Assembly: GCF_000150275.1 (NCBI RefSeq)
Contig: NW_002060958.1
Coordinates: 938,272 to 1,002,271 of the forward strand
Direction: 5' to 3'
DNA: 64,000 bases
Source: Trichoplax adhaerens
Taxonomy: Eukaryota > Placozoa > Uniplacotomia > Trichoplacea > Trichoplacidae
In this document: positions 56,290 through 64,000 of the stretch, in pieces
How the letters are laid out: the number at the start of each line of letters is the position of its first letter
Numbering within the stretch: the first letter of the stretch is position 1
Program-made: the position numbers and the translations under genes
Notes under the pieces: generated by a model
The model's database searches: none
Told to the model about the DNA's origin: nothing
What the model saw: the letters and a program-made list of their open reading frames with translations, nothing else

Positions 56290-59200
56290 CTATCTTTTGG
56301 TTAACTTTAACACTAACGGATGCTTACTTTCGTCCTGGCTTTTAACTTTTTCATTTTTATTGCTCCAAGCAATCGACCAATTGGTGTTACCGTTATCTTG
56401 CACATTGATAGCATCATCATGTTCAACATATCCACTTTTAGCGCTATCATCTTCTGCCCATGTTATCGGCTCAGGCTCCAGTAATGCTTGTAATTCTTCT
56501 CCTTTGCATAGCGGAAATTGCCTCTTTATCCATGGTGATGTTAATGCGGATGGTGTATCCCACATATCAGTCCTTCCAGTCGGTGTCGACACTGATGTCG
56601 AGCTATTACTACGACTTGATCTACGACTGGAGATTGCTTTACTTTCATCCATGACAAAATTTTTTAATGATGCATCATGGTCAATAAAAATATTGCTAAT
56701 ATTATGAATAGGCGTTGATGGAGTGATTTCTGTCGAGCTACCATTTTGGCTATGTGTTCTACTCTTTTTCTTGATATAGGAGGTATAAAATTTCATTCTT
56801 TCTTCAAGTTCATACTTTGCGTGTCGCTTGATAAAAATAGTATCCGACAAATCTTCACACTAATTATACGTCGGAAAAGAATAATGAAAAAAATTAGCAA
56901 TAACCAACATGACTTTAAACAGTAAGAAAGATACGTTTGTTCTTTCATGTTTTGAAATTGTAATATCATTTATTGCGGAAAAGTATGTTTATATATATCT
57001 ATTTTAATGGCTATTGAATTGAACAATTTTTTTACTGCTTTCATCCACTTGTGTCACTGACTGTTTTACACTTACTACAATAACGCTATGCTTACTACCT
57101 CAACAATAAAACAAGATATATATATATATATAACAATCTCGATACCTCATTCATGTTGTCAACAGGATTGGTGGTGGTGGTAGTGGAGGCGGTAGTAGTA
57201 GTAGTATTATTATTTTGCTTGACGTTATCGCTTGTACCATTATTGACATTACTTGTTGGCTGTACATGAGGTACAGATGGGTCCATTTTACTCTCATCTA
57301 CCTTCAACTGTACGCTATCTACAGTTGTAGTAGTAGTATTGGTACAATTGGTGTTATTTTTATTCTTTTTCTTACTTTCACCTAATGACACCGATACAGA
57401 ATGGCTTGAATGACTACCATCAAAACGACTATTTCCCTTCAATTCCTCGTTACTATGATGCGTAGGTGATACTGCATTGACATGATGTTCAATATTGTTG
57501 GCTGTATTATGACACGAATTGGTTCCATTGACATTACTCGTATTACTTGTATTATTCTCCATAGCGTTATCATCATTATCATCATCGTTGTTCGATGTTA
57601 ACGTTGGCTGATCACCATCAAATTTGGGTTTTTTAATTAATCTCCAACTCGGTGTTAAAATCTCTTTATATTGAGGCTTTTCAACACGCGTTGCCGATGC
57701 AATTGAATAAGGTATAACAATATTATTGATATCGAAAGCAGTAGAACTGCCTCTCTTTCTTTTCGACGATACCGATTGAACACTTGTAATATTATTTCGT
57801 AAGACTGAAGCTGGTAATGAAGCAGATAATCTAGTCGGTGTTTCAATAGGATGTCGTTGACTAGGTGTACTTTTATTTCTATTTAAATTTGAAGTAACGG
57901 TAGGAATTTGTTCTATAAAAAAAAGAGATTGAAAAAAAAAAAAAGAAGAAAAATTATTATACAATAACCATGAAGATAAATATGGTATTAACCAAAAATG
58001 ATATCGTTCAACTGCATCCATTGATTTCAACTTGTCTATCGAGATAAATTCTAACTGAGTGTAGTAGGCAATTTACTTTCCTTTTACTACTTTATATTAC
58101 AATTTAAAAACTAAAAGTTATTGTTGTAAAATAGCATAACTGATAAATAATACTTGATGTTTACATTAGTATTATCTCCATAGCGTTTTACTACGTTTTC
58201 ATTGTTCATTTATAAGTGATGAATACTTTACTTTTTATTTATTTTTTTTTTTCTTCTCCTTTATTTTATCTCATTTCATGAATTTTACTTACCTTGGCTC
58301 GATTTACGTTTCTTGCAATCACTTTGTGATAATTTTGTCGTGTTATTGTCACTTTTACGATTTTTGGGTGTTGCTGAATTCGATTGGCTTTCTACTTATT
58401 CATATAATAGAATGCAAGGATATTAATCACTTTAAACAAACGTATAACATTTCTAGACTAGTGATAGATGAAAAATTGGACTCGGACATATCTCTATCTG
58501 CATAAATTAACTTATAACAAGCTAAGCTATATAAGGGGTAATGTAGAATTGTCGTTGAATTAAAATATCTACCGTAGAAAGTATACACGTATTGTCTGCA
58601 CTCTTTCTCACCTATTGAATTATACAATACAGTCCAATAACAATCATACTTACTATATGATTTCATCATCGCGGAACTAGCGCTCTTGGATAATGTTGGC
58701 TTTTTCCGAACTTTCTTTATCGCTGGAACTTTGGTATCTGACTTGGATAATCTATCATTTTCAAGAAGGGCAAAGTTAAATTTAGGTTTGTATCGATATT
58801 TATCGCAATAATAAAAAATGTTGCTTATTTAAAGGGCCATTTCATATTGAAGCATGTTGTGTGATATATATATTGTATTTCATCTAATTACAGAAACTTT
58901 TGGCTTGTAGGATGGATTCTATATTGAAGCATGTTGTGTGATATATATATTGTATTTCATCTAATTACAGAAACTTTTGGCTTGTAGGATGGATTCTATA
59001 TTGAAGCATGTTGTGTGATATATATATTGTATTTCATCTAATTACAGAAACTTTTGGCTTGTAGGATGGATTCTATATTGAAGCATGTTAGGTGATCTAC
59101 AGTATATCGTATTTATAGTAATTATTTCAAATTTTACTTATTTTGATGTATTCTATATTGAAGCATCTTAAGTGATATATATATCGTATATACTAATGAC

Positions 59201-61814
59201 CCAAATGTTACTTATTTTGATGTCTTGTATATCGAAGCATCTTGCGTGATAGATATCGTATTTAGACTAATTATTCCAAATGTTACTTATTTTGATGTAT
59301 TCTATATTGAAACAGCTTACGTGATTGATATCGTATAGACTAATTATTGAAAATGTTACTTATTTTGATGTCTTGTATATTGAAGCATCTTCCGTGATCG
59401 ATATATCTATCTATATATATAGATGGTATTGATACTAATGACTTAAAATTTGACTTGTTTTCTATTTCTTGAAGCATCTTGCGTGATAGAACGTCTTTAC
59501 TGTAAAGTACGACCATTTTGGGGGGTTTATTTGAGGAATTGGGAGTATGGTGTGTGTTTACATTTTGTTTTAGCAGTAGGGAGGAGGGGTGCATTCATAA
59601 TATTCAAAGTCCATCGATGATGTAATCGATCTGAGTCATGATATGATTGTTGTTGTCTAACAATTTTTTGTATTGCATTTTATTGTCAATCTAACTCATC
59701 ATTAAAACTGTCTATTTGCATCGATTATCATCGACTTACCTCTTGCTCGATTCTACTGGATCATCATTTCTTTTTTCAAGAATTTGTTTTCGGAGTAAAC
59801 TTTCAAAGTAGAAGGGTAATGGTATATCTATATTTTTTAAAGCATCAATAATCAATATGGATTACAACATGAGTGGAATAACAACTAGAATCAAACTGGT
59901 TCTATTATTCCGTTGTAGACTCCCAGTTTTAAAATAGTCTTGCAAGCTAACTACGGTAGGATAGGAATGGCAAGCATTTCTCAGGTATTGGGGTAAAACT
60001 GAATAATCATCTTCTGACAACGGTATCTAATTGCCTCTTATGAGATGTCATTTTGGTAGACGGTTTAGGATAAAAAAAACTACTACGGTAGATTTACTAC
60101 AACGAAAGGAAAAATAGTAGCATGATATTTTGAAGGGGATGCTATTTTCATCCTTGTACTTCTTATCCTAACAGTAACTGGATCCAACTGTCTATCGTCT
60201 CTCTTGACATTCAATTCTCTACATTGCCAATTCTATTCGTCATTGAAAGGGTAAATCTATTTCTACTACCATCCACTTGGCTAATCCTACTTGTCCTTTA
60301 CCATTGATTGACTGTATAAAATTGGAAAAATAGTCAATAGGGGTTGCCAATACAGTAGACTGACTACGCGGAATCAAAAATAGAAAAATGGAACTGTTGA
60401 TCATCCTGCTAACTTCTGAATTTTCATTTTGGCATTCTTGATCGATCGATCGATCGATCAAGAATGCATGGAAAAAAAAAGCATGCCAGAATGAAAACAG
60501 GTTTGAAAATAAATCGCCTTAAAAGCCCTTTCCAATCTGCGTCGTATAACCAAGGTCGAAAGACTACAATCGTTATGGACCAACTTGATTTTACTACTGT
60601 GAGATGGGGTAGTTTGGTATTTTCAAAAATAGACATAGATTACAGTATATTTCATGAAATAGTTACCAGTAGAATAGGAAAGTGATGGATGATAGGCTGG
60701 ATCAAGTTGTTCCAATCGTTGCTTTAACGGTGTTGTGACATCGATGTCGCCATTTCTTTGGGCTAAACCATTTTGATGGCATTGAAAACATGAGGCTAAC
60801 GCAGTACATTTATTACAATTTTCTTGTACAGTATTCAATCGAATGACTTTGGGTTTTTGATGCAGACGGATAGGCCGAACTCGAGCACAAGATTCTTCTA
60901 CTATAGGAGAAGAATAGGCAATCAAAAGGGAAAAAAAGAATGAACATAAGGAAAGAATTGACAACAACAACAACACAAAAAAAGAAATTTCATAATACGA
61001 AATAGTAAAACAAGCGGTGGGGGGGGAAAAACGATATTGAATGGAACAGAGACTATAAACATTCATTTTTTCAATCTTTGCTAAACGAATCCAACATGGC
61101 GTCCAATTTCAAGAGTAATCCAATATGGAATAAAATGAATTGACCAGTCCCATCTCTACGGTAAACTCTCTCTCTCTCTCTTGCTACACTATTACATCGG
61201 TCATAGGAATAAAAACCCCAAAATGCAATGGAGTTCAAGTTGATCCTACTGTATCGTGTACGTTAGTCGTTAGTAAGTAGATTGAAAAATAAAAAACTTG
61301 AATTGGACATGTCAAGGGAGAGAGAGAAAGAAGGGGACAAAAAAAAAACCTTTGTGGATTCCTAGACAAAATGCTATCAAAGCCATAGCCAAGGAGGAAC
61401 AACATAAAACCATGCCGATCTCTCTCTCCATGTAGGCTTGACATTCAAGACTGAGTAGAATGGGGTATATGTTGGCATTTTGACATGAAACACTGGATGG
61501 ATTAAATTGTGACTAGATTGAGCGTTAACATGAAACATTGGAGAGATTGGCTGCATTTGGACTCCATGGAATGAAATTGTCTGCAGTTGGACTGTATTAA
61601 TAAGGTCCAAGATGGAATGCATTGCATCTTTTTTTCAAACTTACTTGGACAGTGGGCTTCCACTGGATGCCTGTCTTCTAGTTTTTCTAACATTTGTGTA
61701 TAATGTTGGAGACGTTCTTCTAGTCTTAATTTTTGAAATTCAATCCATGTCCAACGCGATGCAATCGATCCTCGATGAAAATACCATTGCTTAACATCGG
61801 TTGGAAAACTAGTC
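56290..61814 (-). CDS. KANSL1: KANSL1 (NSL complex) homologue, C-terminal part
   Basis: Scaffold of the NSL histone acetyltransferase complex that binds MOF/KAT8 through its PEHE domain. Exons: 61645-61814 ([20 protein letters not shown]), 60667-60900 (cysteine motif, then [18 protein letters not shown]), 59740-59827 ([12 protein letters not shown]), 58654-58751, 58293-58391 (basic, KKRKSSQ), 57146-57912 and 56290-56859. All six junctions keep phase. The PEHE region holds [20 protein letters not shown], then [17 protein letters not shown], and continues after an Asn/Thr-rich insert with [20 protein letters not shown]. Compared with vertebrate KANSL1, the PEHE core is split by about 130 low-complexity residues (poly-Asn/Thr, about 57150-57600). 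The 60.7-kb exon carries C-x2-C-x5-C-x2-C. Start exons are not identified and may lie beyond 61.8 kb or outside the window. Confidence 0.92.
58840..59480. repeat. 77-bp tandem repeat in a KANSL1 intron, about nine copies
   Basis: ATATTGAAGCATGTTGTGTG starts at 58844, 58921, 58998 and 59075 (spacing 77). Diverged copies follow near 59155, 59229, 59304, 59378 and 59470 (spacing 74-92). The first three are almost identical. All copies lie in the intron between 58752 and 59739. Confidence 0.93.
60432..60467. repeat. Perfect 36-bp palindrome with GATC core
   Basis: GCATTCTTGATCGATCGA (60432-60449) is followed without spacer by its exact reverse complement TCGATCGATCAAGAATGC (60450-60467). The centre is an ATCG run. 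Located in the KANSL1 intron between 59828 and 60666. Confidence 0.92.
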
Positions 61815-61869
61815 CTACAAGATAGAAACGATAGCATGAAAAAGTGCAATATTGACATGGACGAGAGTA

Positions 61870-62150
61870 GTAAGGTTAGGGTTAGGGTAAAAATAAAATG
61901 TTTGTCAAATTAATTGAAGAGGTCTTTTAAGGCAAGAAAGTCATGGATCCAGTAGGTAAAAGAGAGTAAAAGAGAGTAGAAGGTTAGGGTTAGGGTAAAA
62001 ATGAAATGTTTGTCAAATCAATTGAAGAGGTCTTTTAAGGCAAGAAAGTCATGGATCCAGTAGAGTAAAAGAGAGTAGAAGGTTAGGAGGAGAAAAATAA
62101 AACGTTTGTCAAATCAATTGAAGAGATCAAGACAAGAAAGTCAACGGTTA
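61870..62150. repeat. Tandem repeat of about 100-108 bp carrying TTAGGG units
   Basis: Three copies starting near 61872, 61980 and 62079. Each has AAGGTTAGG, then AAAATGTTTGTCAAATCAAT and CAAGAAAGTCATGGATCCAG. The first two copies begin GGTTAGGGTTAGGGTAAAAA, two and a bit telomere-type hexamers; the third has GGTTAGGAGG. AAAAGAGAGTA is locally duplicated in the first copy. Confidence 0.88.
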
Positions 62151-64000
62151 ACATGGAGGAAAAATCATCTTGTGGATGCGTCGAGTAGATAAAAGGAAAA
62201 GCAAGACAATCCTATCCACATGGACGATAGCGTATCGCACTGTCTGTGCCACTATTGGAAATGATTTTTTCCTCCTGCATCGTTGGGAACTTGAAATGGA
62301 GAGACGATATGGAAAAGGGTAAAGTAGAAACACTCAAAATAACAACCACTACAACAATAATTGCATAACGAGAAAATGGTCTAGTTCATGGTGGCAAAAC
62401 TCATCCAGTCGGTCCTATGGCAGTAATTGCATTTTCAAAATAGACTCCTACACCACAATATACGAGATCCTTTTGTAGACGACCGCAGGTACACAGTTGT
62501 CAGAACAAGTAGAAATGGGGAAAGAGGGAAATGGGATAAGCATCATCACTTTATCAATAAGGAATCGGTTGTCTATGACGATAGAAGAGGATGATTTCTT
62601 CTTGTAAAGGATTGGCTACAGCGTCGTAAAATAGGAATGGGGGGAGAAAAACAAAAAAACAAATATTTCTACAAAATGGGAAAAGGGTCAAGAAAGAACA
62701 TTCCATTTCTTCCCTTTCTACACAACTGGCTAGCATATCCTAAGAGATGGAAAACTACCCTTCCACATAATTTTGAATAGCAAGCGATGCATGATTGATG
62801 ATGATTTATTTTCAACAATAAGGTGGAAGAATCATCATCGGCCTGGCCAAAAATGCCTTGCGGTTGTTCCTCTCGTAAAGGATACAATGATGGATCATGG
62901 CGCAGGGAGAATAATCATCGTCGTTGTCAGAAAGGGAATGGATAATATACTGTGATGATGATGGGTAGACTGCTGTTATCCATGCAAGACAACGACGGCT
63001 ATGAGAATGTTCAATTTCTTGCCATGTTGTGTTTTGGTTATCCTACAGGGGCTTGGTGATTGTAGACTACTGTATTGAATCCTTAAGATTGGATGCAAAA
63101 TGCCATGATGGATCAAATGATTTCATTGCAGTTGGCGTGGAAAATCAATCATTTCTTTGCCATTCAAGTCAACGCTAGCTACTATGGCGTATCCATTGCC
63201 ATGGCTAGCTTATGACGAAATGAATAGATGATGGGCAAAATAGAATAAGGAATCATGGAGACAAGAAAGAGAAAGGGAGAAAATGAAAATGTTTTGTTTT
63301 TGGGTCTTCTTTCAATCTTTTGATGCAATGTTGGCATGATTGTCCACTACCACTTTGAGTTATTGAGATAGCGAGTCCAAGTTCATGTTTTCCCCTGCAA
63401 AACAACTCTGTCTTATAATGCTGTCCAACTATTGGTATGGACAATATTTTCCATCCAATCGATCAACATAATGCATTTTTAGGGAAAGGACTGACGATGA
63501 CGATTGGAGGCAAGCGCTCCAAGTCCAACTTTCAATATAGGCAAAAACATGGCGATAGGACATAAAAGGCAATGGATGGCCGTTTCCTTTTCAAGGCATT
63601 GGAATGATGATATCCATCATGGATTGATCAAAGTTGGTTTTTTCGACTAGTAGGCAGTTGAAATTGTAGTTGGTTTAATGGATTGGCCCAGTTGAAAAGT
63701 GATTAAGCAAGCGGTAGCGATCGATACCACAAGATGGATCGCTAGTTTGTCTTGTCATGATAAAGGCATCCGTGGATTTTCCAAGGTATCTCCATGGCAT
63801 TGCAAGGATCGTTTCAAAGTACTGTCTTGCCTTGGAATGGATAGAAATGGTTTGTCAATATTGCTCTTTGAAGCAAGCAGTAGCTACGTAGCAATAGTTT
63901 GTCGATGGCCCGGTTGAAATAACAACAAGGAAGTTATCCTCCATCGACCCTGGTTGATCGTCTCCGTTATGATGATGATGATGATGGCACAAGTGGATTT
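62151..64000. other. Unresolved right end, possibly KANSL1 5' intron or flank
   Basis: No exon of KANSL1 or other gene could be supported. The DNA is rich in GATGG/CCATC words and less AT-rich than the left part of the window. Open frames of 60-72 codons occur on both strands without family signatures. ATGATGATGATGATGATG lies near 63970. Confidence 0.45.

Overview
This is nuclear DNA from an intron-rich, AT-rich animal. Eight conserved eukaryotic genes can be read. All but HSP70 are broken by many short introns with GT...AG ends, and splice phases agree across nearly every junction I reconstructed. The gene set points to a metazoan: a SPAG16/PF20 ciliary gene, a separase, metaxin-2, a cytosolic HSP70 with EEVD terminus, MCM6, the thrombospondin-repeat O-fucosyltransferase POFUT2, a DLGAP/HURP-type GKAP-domain gene and a KANSL1-type PEHE-domain gene. 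Proteins stay close to vertebrate ones and HSP70 intron sites match vertebrate HSC70 sites, which argues against a fast-evolving lineage such as flies or nematodes. A non-bilaterian (sponge, placozoan or cnidarian) or slow-evolving invertebrate is plausible. The species cannot be fixed from the sequence.

Layout, left to right. 1-1940 (-): 5' part of SPAG16, cut by the window edge before its WD40 repeats. 3964-13240 (-): complete separase gene. 13.8-14.6 kb: palindromic TACTGTAC clusters and a 38-bp satellite. 15106-17728 (+): metaxin-2, 5' end unresolved. 18433-20668 (-): HSP70, tail-to-tail with metaxin-2. 23253-23462 (+): a possible single-pass membrane microprotein. 25126-29912 (-): complete MCM6. 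30.3-34.7 kb: three tandem arrays (202 bp, 33 bp, about 131 bp). 36398-39194 (+): complete POFUT2. 40687-43322 (-): C-terminal half of a DLGAP/HURP gene. 43.3-56.3 kb: about 13 kb without a recognisable gene, built largely from tandem arrays with units of roughly 75-195 bp. 56290-61814 and further right (-): KANSL1 homologue with its 5' end unresolved, carrying intronic 77-bp and TTAGGG-containing repeats.

The genes are housekeeping or cell-biological and do not form an operon-like system. Three act in the chromosome cycle (MCM6 in replication, HURP/DLGAP at the spindle, separase at anaphase), but their closeness is probably chance. The unusual feature of the window is the density and variety of young tandem repeats and of a dispersed palindromic TACTGTAC/GTACAGTA motif. 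I found no convincing new multi-gene system, CRISPR array, rRNA, tRNA or intact transposon.
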